From contig JAJKFL010000003.1 in NCBI GenBank assembly GCA_021186555.1, forward strand, positions 27,144,908 through 27,208,907: DNA of 64,000 nt, given 5' to 3'. Source of the stretch: Reticulitermes speratus (Eukaryota > Arthropoda > Insecta > Blattodea > Rhinotermitidae). Shown here piece after piece: positions 1 through 11,900 of this stretch; position 1 is the first letter of the stretch; each line of letters starts with the position of its first letter. The position numbers and the translations under genes are program-made. The notes beneath the pieces were generated by a model. That model saw only the letters and a program-made list of their open reading frames with translations. It was not told where the DNA came from and made no database searches.

Positions 1-629
1 GAAAATTAAATGTTTCGAAAGAAACTGTTATCTCTCTTTTCCATCTCGAAGATGAAGGCAGCAGCTTTACTGCGAAACATGGTAACAATTTGACCAAAGT
101 ACACGTCATCATAATCAATAATCTCCTAGTCTCAGTATCAGTACTTTTCTTGTTTACTAAGATACTTGTAACTTTTGTATTGTCAACTGTTTTTTCAAAA
201 CATTCCTGATTGTGCCAAGACGACAGATAGAGGAAGTTTAAAATGGATGACCAGAATATTGTCTTTCTTTTTGCTCTCTGCACTTCCGGACTTTCAATTA
301 AGAACATTCCGAGAACTTTCAGTCCCTCTGTCACACGTTTATTTGGTTTCCTTTCTTTTTCACAGCTGTGATGCTTCTCTGTGAGTCAGCCATTTTATCT
401 AGTCCATAAAACGAGAACTACGACCACTGAATTCTCTACTCTCTAACCAAAGCCATTTGAACTCGGGTAACATGTTATGGGGCGTACTGATTCTCCTTTT
501 CAATAGGTACCTGGGGTTCCTTCCCCACATACAATTCACAAGCGTTACTCCTATGCAGAACTTCTTAACAATCAGACAATAACAAACCGCGAGGAAATGC
601 TAATTCGAAGTCGATATCGGGGTTTACTA
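1..629. other. No feature recognised
   Basis: AT-rich sequence with short chance frames only. No GxxxxGKS-coding segment for the GTPase was found here. Confidence 0.6.
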
Positions 630-745
630 GTTGTGTCCCGCGGTCACGTTTCAGATAAGGACTGCGTATCAGTTGCGTCCCAGGCTGCTGAGGGTCAGTG
701 TATTAGTTGCGTCCCACGGTCAGTTTAAAGGTATAACAGTTGTGT
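630..745. repeat. GTATCAGTTGCGTCCC repeat, inverted relative to 3505
   Basis: CAGATAAGG, GTATCAGTTGCGTCCCAGG and GTATTAGTTGCGTCCCACGG form two to three degenerate units. They match the reverse complement of 3505-3650. Confidence 0.75.
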
Positions 746-1050
746 AGCAGACTGCTGAGGAAAAACCGAACGGCTCTAGTGTCGAATCGAGTCCAGGGTG
801 CCTTGGTTCGAAGTCCGTCTGCGACGCTGTACAGTGGGTCCAATTAAGCGAGACCTGGCCAAAATTAAAATTCTTCGACTTTCACAAAATGCTTAAAAAT
901 CTACTTGAGGGGCAACAGGAAGTTCTCAGGGTAATGTACGTTTTATGACATTTGGGGTGGACATATTTTCGATAGAGGCAAACAAACAGAGCGTTCTATA
1001 CTTATAGTCCGACAAATGTACATTTTATTCACTATTAGTTGTGTAACACT

Positions 1051-1094
1051 GTCCTACATGTTTCGAACCTTATCCTGGCTCATCCTCAGGGACT
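1051..1094 (-). ncRNA. Hammerhead-like motif, left arm of the 996-2008 element
   Basis: Minus strand: stem I GUCC paired with GGAC, core CUGAGGA plus U, stem II, GAA, then stem III ACAUGU. It mirrors the plus-strand motif at 1872. Confidence 0.6.
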
Positions 1095-1871
1095 CAGTAT
1101 TTTAAATTACACAATTTTACATCAATTGGTACAATTGTTTAAATAGTAAAATCTGAATAACATTGATTTTTTTTACAGTCGTGTTTATACACTGGTTCAA
1201 ATGTGAATAGATGTAGCTGCTGTTTATTTCGGTGTTAAACCAAGTCTTATACGGTTTAAAATGTTAAAAGTTGAATAATCTGTGTTGTTATGATATCCAT
1301 ATACGTTGGATGTAGAATTGTTCTAAGGTATTCATATATCCATACATGAATACATTAGAACAATTCTACATCCAACAATTTGCATACAATAATAAACTAA
1401 TACCAGAACAAAATACAGCAGACTACAACCCAATATTACGCTTTATTTACGACATCCAACAACGTCACTCCTCCACGTGAATGTGACCTACTGAAATACC
1501 GGATACACCACTCGATAGCCAGTACTGTTCTCACCACGTAATAGTCAACCAACTCCGACAAACAGGTATGTACAACGTTGACTACTTTAACTTACGTTCT
1601 ACCTACTAAAAATCACATTAACATAAATACGACTATCAATTTTATCTTAAATATTTCATGTTTCAGGATACCATAACAACACACATTATTCAACTTTTAA
1701 CATTTTAACCCGTATAAGACTTGGTTTATAACACCGAAATAAACAGCAGCTACATCTATTCACATTTGAACCAGTGTATAAACACGATTGTAAAAAAAAA
1801 TCCATGTTATTCAGTTTTTACTATTTAAACAATTGTACCAATTGATGTAAAATTGTGTAATTTAAAATACT

Positions 1872-1918
1872 GAGTCCCTGAGGATGAGCCAGAATATGGT
1901 TCGAAACATGTAGGACAG
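1872..1918 (+). ncRNA. Hammerhead-like motif, right arm of the 996-2008 element
   Basis: Stem I GUCC (1874-1877) pairs with GGAC (1913-1916). Core CUGAGGA plus one U, stem II GAGCC/GGUUC, GAAAC, self-complementary ACAUGU, then A at the cleavage position. Confidence 0.62.
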
Positions 1919-2020
1919 TGTTACACAACTAATAGTGAATAAAATGTACATTTGTCGGACTATAAATATAGAAAAGAAAATGTACGGAATGAATAATATT
2001 AGGTTTTTAAACAGAGCGTT

Positions 2021-2250
2021 ATTTCAGGCTTCCGCCGCGATGTTGATGAGATTTGCGCTCTTCTGGGGTATTACGCATCGTCGAATGGTAATCCTTTACC
2101 GACGTTTCAGGACAATGTATCGGTCCCGTCTTCAAGGGTCAAGAAGTCTTACTTCTTGACCCTTGAAGATGGGACCGATATTGTCCCGAAACGTTGGTAA
2201 AGGATCACCACTGGACGCTGCATAATATCCTAGAAGAGCGCAGATCTCAC
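2021..2250. repeat. Near-perfect palindrome, Penelope-like family 2
   Basis: The two arms meet at about 2150 with almost no spacer: CTTCAAGGGTCAAGAAGT faces ACTTCTTGACCCTTGAAG. Each arm has a hammerhead-like remnant (UUGAAGA U GGGAC/GUCCC GAAAC) and a CGCTGCATAATATCC...GAAGAGCGCAGATCTCAC end also seen at 17765, 24066 and 26779. Confidence 0.8.
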
Positions 2251-3504
2251 AAAGAGAGCTTTGTTAGTAGCAGCGGTTCGGAGAGGTACTTTGTACGCAA
2301 ACTCCAGTAGTGGTTTTATTAATTATTTTTACAGTGACAATTTAATTTAATTAAGTGAATTGATTACGGTGCAGAGAAATAGAGTTAAGTAACGTGTGAA
2401 CTAATTAAAAACGTAATATTTCAAGAGAAATAAATAATTTTTATGTCAATTTAAATTATGCTGATTTCTTTTCTGCATAAAATTTGAAGTTTATTATTTA
2501 CATAGAGCTGTAGAATTGATCTGAGCCGATCCAGCTCCGTTTGTTGCATTATTGTATAACTTCAAACTTTATTATTATTATATAAAAAATTAACTGCTAA
2601 TACATGCTACTCTGCAAGTTTATTAACGATTGCATAAGGTAGAGTCATGTACTTAGAGATGTTGATCATGCGGTTTGACATGTAGCCTAATCTACCATTT
2701 TGAGTATCCACCTTCGATTTGAATAAAAAGTTAGTAGAGTGTGGATAACTAGCCAGCTTACACATTATGTATGTTGTGTTTATAAGTATACACTTTATAT
2801 TCTTAGACATATATGTATATATTTATTGTTATACATTTTATAATAAACTATGAAAGCATTTCGCACAATTATTTACAGATAAATACGAAATTAAAGCACA
2901 AGGAGTTGTTTAAAATTTGGACACAAAGGAAAGCACAGCAACATAAAGAGTGAATACGTTAAAAAGAGAGTCATGGGGATGTAGAGATATGTTTGTTTTC
3001 AATTAAGAATCTAGATACCACGTGAACAATTACTTTATAAAAAATTAAACCGCTATTAATTAAACAGCAATTGCTTTATTTTCAATTTTCAATGAGTTTT
3101 TATTCTCAGTTTTGTTAATATAATTATAATTATTATTTTACAGCTCATTTTCAGCCTGAAGAAATTTCCCCGAGCGCATTAAGGGAAATAGAATATATCT
3201 CATGTTGTAGTGGATATTTGAAAAGAGTATTGATGCAAGAAGAAACCAACAGTATTGTGTATCAAAGAACACAGAATGGTTGGAGAAAGATGTCAATTTA
3301 CACATTACATTTATTGCCAAAACATATGAAACAGTTTACGAAATGTCATGCACTTCAGGTATACGTGGTTGTCGAAAACGTCGAAAACTTAGGAGTTGGG
3401 TGGTGTGTGTGTGTGTGTGTATGTGATGTCCCTCGCTGCTCTGCGGATTCGCTTCCCGGTCTGTTCTGAAGGTTTGGTCATGTCTCTGTATGATACACAT
3501 GAAG
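2251..3504. other. No gene recognised
   Basis: Very AT-rich, with a (GT)n run at its end. The frames are short and unrelated to known proteins. Confidence 0.6.
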
Positions 3505-3650
3505 CAGAGACCTTGGGACGCAACTGATAAATTGCCTTATCTGGGGGGTTTACAACTCGGGACGCAACTGATACATTGCCTTATCTGGGGGGGCTGACAA
3601 CTCGGGACGCAAACTGATACGCTTTCTTGACCGCTGGACGCAACTCGTAC
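3505..3650. repeat. GGGACGCAACTGATAC tandem units
   Basis: GGGACGCAACTGATAAATTG and GGGACGCAACTGATACATTG, each followed by CCTTATCTGGGGGG, about 58 bp apart, with a third diverged unit. Confidence 0.85.
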
Positions 3651-4467
3651 GTCCCCGTCGATATGACGGCAAGTGGGGTAAAAGAACCACATTCCATGAC
3701 ATGACACTCTAAACTCATCACGAAAACAGATTCGTGTTCCATCGTTAGGTGTAACCATTCTTCGCAGACTGGCTGTACAGAACGCCATATACATCTGTTG
3801 AACTAAGTACAGAAAACACAATTTATTGCAGAATTAAATTTTCATGTGACTCTTACACAACATAACATAAGTGTGCAGAAAGCACTGTATTGCGTTCTGT
3901 AATTGGAAAAAATAAAATAGTAAATAAATAAATTAATTAATTAAACATTTGTTAATAACGCTGTATTTGCTTAAGCTGTTATTTGTCTAATTTATATTGG
4001 GGGGGTAACCGATTCATGTGAACTTTAGAATTCTGTATAAGCCCCAGCACAGGGCGAAGTTTTGTTTTCCGGAAATAACCGCACAGAAAAGTAGGGGTCG
4101 CCTTACAAGCGAGGCATCGCCTCCTTTCCCAGTAACATGTCAGGGACATGTCATTTCCTAGTCAATAGTGACTACTAAGGCATGTTATTGCACTGTTCTT
4201 TCTCACTCAGTATTCCAGGGACAGCGTTAGTGTTAGTTGTGTGTAGTACACGCCTTTGCCTTTAAGCTTTATATTACATTTTCCAAATTTTCTGAATTTT
4301 TTCTGTACACACCCCAGTGGGAGAGTCGCATTGTATTCGAGCATATACGGTATTTGGTAGGAAAATGACGTGTCCAATTTGAAGGTACTATACTGCCTAA
4401 AAGGGCTGAGAATAACCACGATAGAAAGCAGCCAGGATAGGCTGTGTCCCTTCGTAATTCAAAGAGG

Positions 4468-4824
4468 AATCGTTCCGAACACAGGTCATAAGGATAAAAC
4501 ATGCTTCCGAACAGAGGTCAGAATGATGTAACATGATTCCGAACAGAGGTCAGAATGATATAACATGCTTCCGAACAGAGGTCAGAATGATGTAACATTC
4601 TTCCGAACAGAGGTCAGAGTGATGTAACATGCTTCCGAACAGAGGTCAGAATGATGTAACATGCTTCCGAACAGAGGTCAGATGATGTAACATGCTTCCG
4701 AACAGAGGTCAGAATGATGTAACATGCTTCCGAACAGAGGTCAGAGTGATGTAACATGCTTCCGAACAGAGGTCAGAATGATGTAACATGCTTCCGAACA
4801 GAGGTCAGATGATGTAACATGCTC
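4468..4824. repeat. 32-bp tandem array, about 11 copies
   Basis: Unit TTCCGAACAGAGGTCAGAAT plus GATGTAACATGC. Copies start near 4470, 4505, 4537, 4569, 4601, 4633, 4665, 4696, 4728, 4760 and 4792. Two units lack one A, giving 31-bp steps. Confidence 0.97.
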
Positions 4825-5839
4825 AATGGCGCGTCCCGGTACATTGATATCAAATAGCCTCCGTAGGTTTACTTTGTAGCCATTATTTAACTGACAATAG
4901 GATGTCGATCGGATGAGATAATTTATGTTCCCAAAACATGAACCGTCGCATTACACGCTATATACAGGCGGGCATCATGTTTCAACCTTACACTCCCATA
5001 ACAAAACATTCCGAAAATTATCCAAACAGTAAACATAGATGTGACATTTAGCGAACAATGAAAAAAGATGATATAGGCCTAACACTACGAAATATGTCTG
5101 ACAGGGAAACGTATGAAAATAAAATACATTTTCTATTTTAGACTCTTCTTCGTTTCATTGCTCGCATTCCAACTTCTGTTTTCGATTAGTTTAAATCCCG
5201 CCTAAATTTCAGTAGAAGAATATTGCTAACAGGTTTTGTCAAAAAATGCTTGATGTCAAGAAGCTGAAAAGCTCTACGAGTATAATGTCAGCTACGTATG
5301 GTGGGTATACTAAGATACTAAACTTGATAAAATATAAGCATACATCAAGCGGTGCTGCTATCTAGAGGATTTACGGCACAGGTTGGAAACACAATACCTA
5401 CTAAAACATAACCTCAATTGCTGCCATAGTCTCCTACTATCTCTAAATAAATGCTTGCATATGTAACGAGAGAAGAGCCATTCTCAACCCAAGTGTTGCC
5501 ATTCTGAAGCAATTTTCTCGTTATGTAACTATCAGAATTGTTAGAACTTTCGCATGGGAGCACAAAGTGGTCACTAAGCTTCAGTCGATATTACAGTCTC
5601 GGCCTTTACCTAAATAAGTTACATGGAGTGAATACTCAATGAAATGGTGATTTAAAAATGACTCTCAGGAATTATAGTGTAGAAGAACTAATCAAAGGAT
5701 AGTTTATCTGTGGAAATCATAACTGGAGATGGTAATTGCACATTTCACCCCTTATATTCCCCGTTCTTCTACTAGATTACGCAAGGACATACTGTAAAGT
5801 GTAATTATTTCCTCAAAACTGAAAACTTCATTCTTCCAG

Positions 5840-5976
5840 CATTGGTAGTTCGATTCATCACCCGTCGATATATAGGAGAATATGACCCGAATTTGGAGAA
5901 AGTTTACACATTCCACACCGTGATGGACAACGAGATGGTGCTGTTTGAAATTCTGGACACAGCTGGACAACCTCAT
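5840..5976 (+). CDS. GTPase exon: switch I and G3 (DTAGQ)
   Basis: The acceptor is TTCTTCCAG ending at 5839 and the donor is CAT|GTAAGT. The exon starts in phase 1 (CA completes an Ala codon) and encodes [18 protein letters not shown], then ILDTAGQPH. The switch I Thr of Ras (YDPT) is Asn here (YDPN), as in RasL12-type proteins. Confidence 0.88.
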
Positions 5977-8900
5977 GTAAGTCATTCTTTTGGTTCGCTG
6001 GACTGTGTGATTCGAAATGGCAATTACACTGTTTAACCATGTGAAACGAGAAATTCATCTAGATAACACAAACATGCAGTTATGAACAGGAATCAAGGTC
6101 TAACACCTACTGCTTACATTGGTAATTATACATGCTTGTTAGTATTATTACAGGCACTTTATTCCTATGTATTTCCATAAATGTCAGGCTTCAAGGAATT
6201 TATGAAAGATATGAAATCCAATGTAAGAAGGGTTTTAAATTCACTCAACAGAAAAAAAATGAAATTCGTAGAAAAGGCAATGTTTTTAATTTCAATTCCT
6301 TGACCTCCTTCATGGATATGACATTTTATTGTAGTCTGTAGGGAGCTTAATTTCAAGATTAAATTTTTAACTGAACACTCCTTCCTTATTACAGTCCTCC
6401 TCAATCATTGTATTATTATCTGCCTGACAATGTTCCTTCGTTTTCTCATTCATCTTTTCCTTCTATAGTACACTTACATGTTGCGGGTCGCACCACTATG
6501 TTGCCATTTTGTTAAAGTAACTTTAAACGTGTTAGATTGCAGAAATTAACAGAGGCGCGCATACAACAAATTATCCTGAAAGTAAAAGTAACAAGGTGCA
6601 TTCTTTTATTTTTTAGAATTTCTAAGTGTTAATAATTAAAGCACCAGTGACCTACTTTCTACATTTCATGAAGCCATTCGCCTATTTTGTAGCAAGTGTA
6701 GGGTACCACTGAGTTTAAAAGTGCGATCGTCATGATTTCTTGACACAACCATCGGTTGGTGTATGATTTACGTGAGTGGAATTTAATATAGGCAGTCCAG
6801 TTATGTTGTCTATCCAGAAGATACAAGCAAATTATTTAGACACCCTCCCCAAGACAGGGGGGGCTTATAATTGTAAAAACGTTATCCTTACATTCACTAT
6901 TTACATACACCAACTGGATGCAACTCTATTTAAAAAACTGTACAGTTTTTTAAAACATATTTAAAAACTTTATAAAACCCGACATATGTTTCGGCTCTTA
7001 TAGAGCCATCTTCAGGGATTTATTGTCGTCAAAACTGCGGATTACTGCATAAACCCCTGAAGATGGCTCTATAAGAGCCGAAACATATGTCGGGTTTTAT
7101 AAAGTTTTTAAATATGTTTTAAAAAACTATACAGTTTTTTAAATAGAGTTGCATCCAGTTGGTGTATGTAAACAGTGACTGTGAAAAGATGCACGGTGAT
7201 TACAGAATAAAGTATCCTTACATATTTTTTAATTATAGCTTACTGGACGAAGCCGTCGGTGTCTCATATTAGTTTATGTATCGTAAAATTGTAGAATGAT
7301 TAATGAATAATAAATTCGAAAGCATCTGTGGGAAAATGGTCGTGGCCTGACTCAAGGTGTTATCCTGCATTTTCGTGTACGACTGAGTACAACAACTACA
7401 ACGCCAGTCAGGATAATACACTTCGAATCAAGACTTCAAACCGGGACGTCCTCAGTTCGAAGCAGGAGTAATAATCACTTGGCCGCTTTTCTACACATAT
7501 TATACAATTTGTTAAACCTCCATAATTTGCAGTTCTTTATAGAAATACTTCCTTTCTGTTTCGATTGCGATTTTATACGATACGATACGATACGTTGCGT
7601 AATTTGGTACATAAATATCCTTATTTTGGAGAAAACTGCTACCTCTCTCTTCAGGATTACTCCAACCTAACCTAACGCAACGTAACATTCATCTGGTCTA
7701 CCCTGAACTTTCCATTCAGTAGTTTACCAACATAATTTTTAAAGTTTCTTTAGGTGTTCAGACAAGACAGCAAAGAAGCTGTGCAGTTTTAGTTATCGCA
7801 CAACGTGTCAGCCTACTTGAATGTTCTACTGATTTTATTATTTCTTCATTGAAAACTGGTACCAAGAATAAATTGCCATAAAATAAACTGAGAAATATCC
7901 GAAGAAGCGTGGAGCTTTGTTATTGACAACATTGGGCAAAACTCCATAATGACTACTAGAAATGTTGGCTTCAATTCATTTATTTGCCTTGGGTAGGAGA
8001 ATAATTAATACCTTACTGCTGCTTTTGTAGAAGATATATTATTGGAGTCTGACATTAGTTGAAAAATTGATAGTAATGAATTTCTAAACCTAACCAATTC
8101 AAACACCAAACGCTGGACTGACTACAGGTGATAGAAAATTAATCCCGCTAGTCTAGCTAACTTAATTGCCATACCACAATATAGTGACTAGGCTATGGGC
8201 TGGACGATCCGGGATTCAAATCCCGACAGGAGCGAGAAATTTGTTCTTCTCCAAAACGTCCAGACCGGCTTTGGGCCCCCCAGCCTCCTATTCAGTAGGT
8301 TACAGGGGTATTTTCCCTGTGACTAAAGCGGTCGGGGAGTGAGGCTGACCACTCAGTTCCACCTAGGGTCCAGGTTAAGAATAAGTGGAGTTATAACTCC
8401 ACTCCCCCTGTATGCCTTCATGGCCTGTGTAGAGCCAACTTCACCTTTGCAAAGAAATGTTTTTAAAAATTATTCAACGACCTCAGCACAATCCAATGCA
8501 AACTGTATATCTTTCTTGGCACTGTAGACGGCAGTGTCAGGTAATGTCACGTGAATGTTTATTTAATCGATAAATAATATAAAAATTTAAGGTTTCCCCT
8601 ACGTCTAAGCATAATCCCTTACATTAATATAAATCGTGCAGGCAGAGTTCCTTGGGTTCCTAAACTTGGCACTAGACAAAAGTAGTTTGTATATGTTATT
8701 CAGTATACAGTCATACACAACCGTACAGTACAAATTTTTAGGCGACTAGTTTCAGCTTGATATAAGCCATCATCCGACCTTTTTTTCTTAAAAACTTTCA
8801 GTGGACATTTATTACTGCGTATATGTATGGGATCTCATCCTTGACAAGGTACGTGATAAAATACTAAAAAGAATTACAAGAGGCCATTAAAATTATACAG

Positions 8901-11900
8901 TAATTGTGTGGTAAAGAGTACACAAAGCTATATAATTCATAATCTTGAAAACTGTTGTCCTATATGTTGTGACGCTCTGCAGTCTGGGAGAAATTTGCCG
9001 ACTTTTCGGAAGAATCTAGTGTCTTCATCTTCGAGACGTATATTCTGACGAAATGCCGTTAATTTCTGAAGGACTGCACGACGTCACGTCCCAGAAAACA
9101 ATGACACTCGCAGTCACCGCCATGAGAAACCCAACTGTCACGAGCACATGCCACATCAATCTAAAAAAAATCCACCACTCTGTCGGGTACGCCGTTGCGC
9201 AATACAATCAACCGATCACTCGTGACGCAGACAGCTAATGACGCAAGAAACCACATATGCCGGTTGTCAGCCTTGTGCTGTATTGCCAATCAACTGCTTC
9301 AGAACCGACCACTCAGTCTGCCATGACATTTAGGTCAAACCCTCATTAACGTAGCTCTGTAGACCAAATATGGGGCACAGATCTGTTACTGGGGCATTGT
9401 AATGTTTAAGGTTCGACAGTCTTGTTGGTGAACCCGAGAAAGATTTCAACGAGTGCAGGTGCCTCGACGACACATACAGGATATATCAATAGAATTACTG
9501 GCAGTTAGTAAAAAATGTAATGATCGCATCCCTTTAGCCGGTCAGTGGTAGCACACAGCATTAAAACCTTAAAGCACATTGGTTACTGCATTACAAACCT
9601 ACTTCAATATCAATATATTCTGCGTTTTGCCCACAGTGTACTTGTGTGCTTCGTGTGATTGTCAGAACAAACAGCGATTATCTCCCTTAACAGCATTAAC
9701 TAACTAGTCTTTGTAATGGAGAAAGAATGTGTTTGGTGCAAGGCAGAGACCGAATTCTTATGTTAACTATTTAGAAGTGATTCATGTTTCTAATTATTAA
9801 TGAGCTTAACCTTCTTACACTCGTCACTCGTTTATTACTTTTTAACTATATCACTGACCGTAAGCCAAGATCAAACCAATTTCTATAAAACACGGTGGAC
9901 AACTCTCCGATTTCGAACTTACCGTCTTTAAATCTTGACTTGGATACCAGCTAACGTGAATCTGCTTTTTCATTTCCTCAACCCCTCTCTTCAGGAGGGT
10001 ACTTAAAAATAGGCTATGACATTTCAAACGCGCCCTTTCCAATTCGACGTTACAAATTACTTACCATTCGATAACGTGTAACTTCTTTTTGCGGTGCGAT
10101 TCCCCACCTGGTGATTTTCAAAGTAAACTCCACGGAGCAGAATCTTTCTTGAAAATCTAATAGTCAATTAGTTATTCAAGAAATTTCCGCCGACTTCTAC
10201 GGGTCCTCAGCTGCATTATGCCGTTCACAACAGCCTGCCACATCACCCTGTTAGGATCCGAATTAATTTAGTCCTCAACCTCAGACCTCATTTCTACAAT
10301 ATGAGTTTTAACATTAACATTAACACGGCCCTAAAGTGAGTGTTCATTAATGTTACAGGAAAGTGAGTGCCTCACTCTAGAAGCGAACATCCGCTGGGCA
10401 GAAGCATTTATCCTCATGTATTCCGTCACTGACAAGTGCTCATTTGACGAGTGTAACCGTCTCAAGTTCCTTATCAACTACAACAAGCGACGGCGGAGAC
10501 TGGGCTCCAATAGCTCCAAGGTGATCTCGACAAGGTGTTTGTTGTCTTATATTCGTATTTACTACGACTCCTGGAGCAAATAAGGCATGGATCCGTTGGC
10601 ACGTTTTGACCTCTGATAGACGTCTGCGCGTTCAGTTTACGTTTTAGCTACTATAATGTCTCCGAATTATGATCCTATTAAGAAAAAGAGATATAGCTTA
10701 CAAGTGGAGCTAAGAGTTGCCCAGCTGGTCAAGAGGATGCCCACATTTCACCGAAACTAAACTGTATTCCTCTCTTTAAAACAAGCTGCTTATTATTATT
10801 AGTTGTTTGTCTCCTTTTTAGAATTATTTTGGCCAATTATTGCGTCTACTACTGTTCCACAAAATGGAGGCCGCGGGCATTATGTGGGAGTCGTAAAATT
10901 TTCCTGAAACTCCATAGACAAATAGGCAGAAAACAAAGGTACTGAATTAATGTTAGTGGTAAAAATCTGTACTAAAATATACAAAAAATTTAACATCAAG
11001 AGTAGGTTACATTTGTGCATAGCATTACGGAAGATAAATATTTCTGAAATTGCTAAGTCAGATTTTAAATCATCTTTGTTGGTTTGGTCGGCCTCACAAA
11101 TTTGTGTTCGCATTAAAGGAGCCTTACCCTAATTGGCAATTTTTATTTCTTCTCCTTTCTATAATACCTTTATTACTGAAGTCTTATTGAGAAGTTTTTA
11201 TGCCTGCTGACGAACCCTAAGCAGATCAGGTGTATATTAAAGAAGCATACGCATGCGCAATGACCACGTGTACACACAATGCTTCAACTGACACCGTACT
11301 GCAGTTTCTCTGAACAGAGCGCAAATTTAAGATACTATGTCCACTGCACCAGTGTTTACAATTGATGTTAAGTATCCGATTATACGTGAATAAACAAACG
11401 GTAAACTTTGTTCTATTGGCGATTTCTTAATTTAAAGATGAATATAGCTTAATGATTTTACCTAAAAGTGTGATTTATTTGATTCTTTAAAGCACAGTGG
11501 TAACTACATCGACAACCTGCTTTAAAATAGAACTGCGAATACTCACCACACACACAGTATTCATGTTTCGTTATGGTTATTAAAATAAACATAGACCAAT
11601 GATTTGCTTGAACACCATAAACCAGCTGCACGTTGTAATGGAGACGAACTCTGTACTATGTGAGGTAGGAAATAAATGTTTATGCTTTTGTTACGTTAAA
11701 TTTGCAATTTTTATTACTCCTATCAGAAGGACGATGGGGCGAAGACTGGGAGACTTCTAACAAAGTGATCCTCCATGCCCCACCCTCTCTCATTTCTCTT
11801 TTGCTTTCCTTTCATCTGCTGTTCTACTTCCCATTTTCTTTCTTTCTTTCTCTGCCTCTCTCTCTCTCTCTCTCTCCCTCCCATGCTTCGAATGTAGGTA

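Larger units (their letters stand above)
996..2008. mobile_element. Penelope-like fold-back element with two hammerhead-like motifs
   Basis: About 300-bp inverted arms (roughly 996-1300 and 1680-1970) enclose about 380 bp of AT-rich DNA. AAACAGAGCGTT flanks the insertion at 84 bases into line 961-1000 (positions 984-995) and at 2009-2020, a 12-bp TSD. Each arm carries a hammerhead-like motif. No reverse transcriptase or GIY-YIG frame is present; the Penelope link rests on the ribozyme-like motif and inverted LTR-like layout. Confidence 0.7.
6896..7182. repeat. Fold-back element with paired hammerhead-like motifs (GTPase intron)
   Basis: A 135-bp palindromic pair runs from CACTATTTACATACACCAAC to TTGGTGTATGTAAACAGTG with a loop near 7030. 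It includes ATATGTCGGGTTTTATAAAG on both arms. TGCACGGTGA follows at 7191. Confidence 0.9.

Noticed and set aside
10656-10760. Small frame [20 protein letters not shown]
   Set aside because: It may be a transposon scrap, but it is too short and has no partner sequence to support a call.
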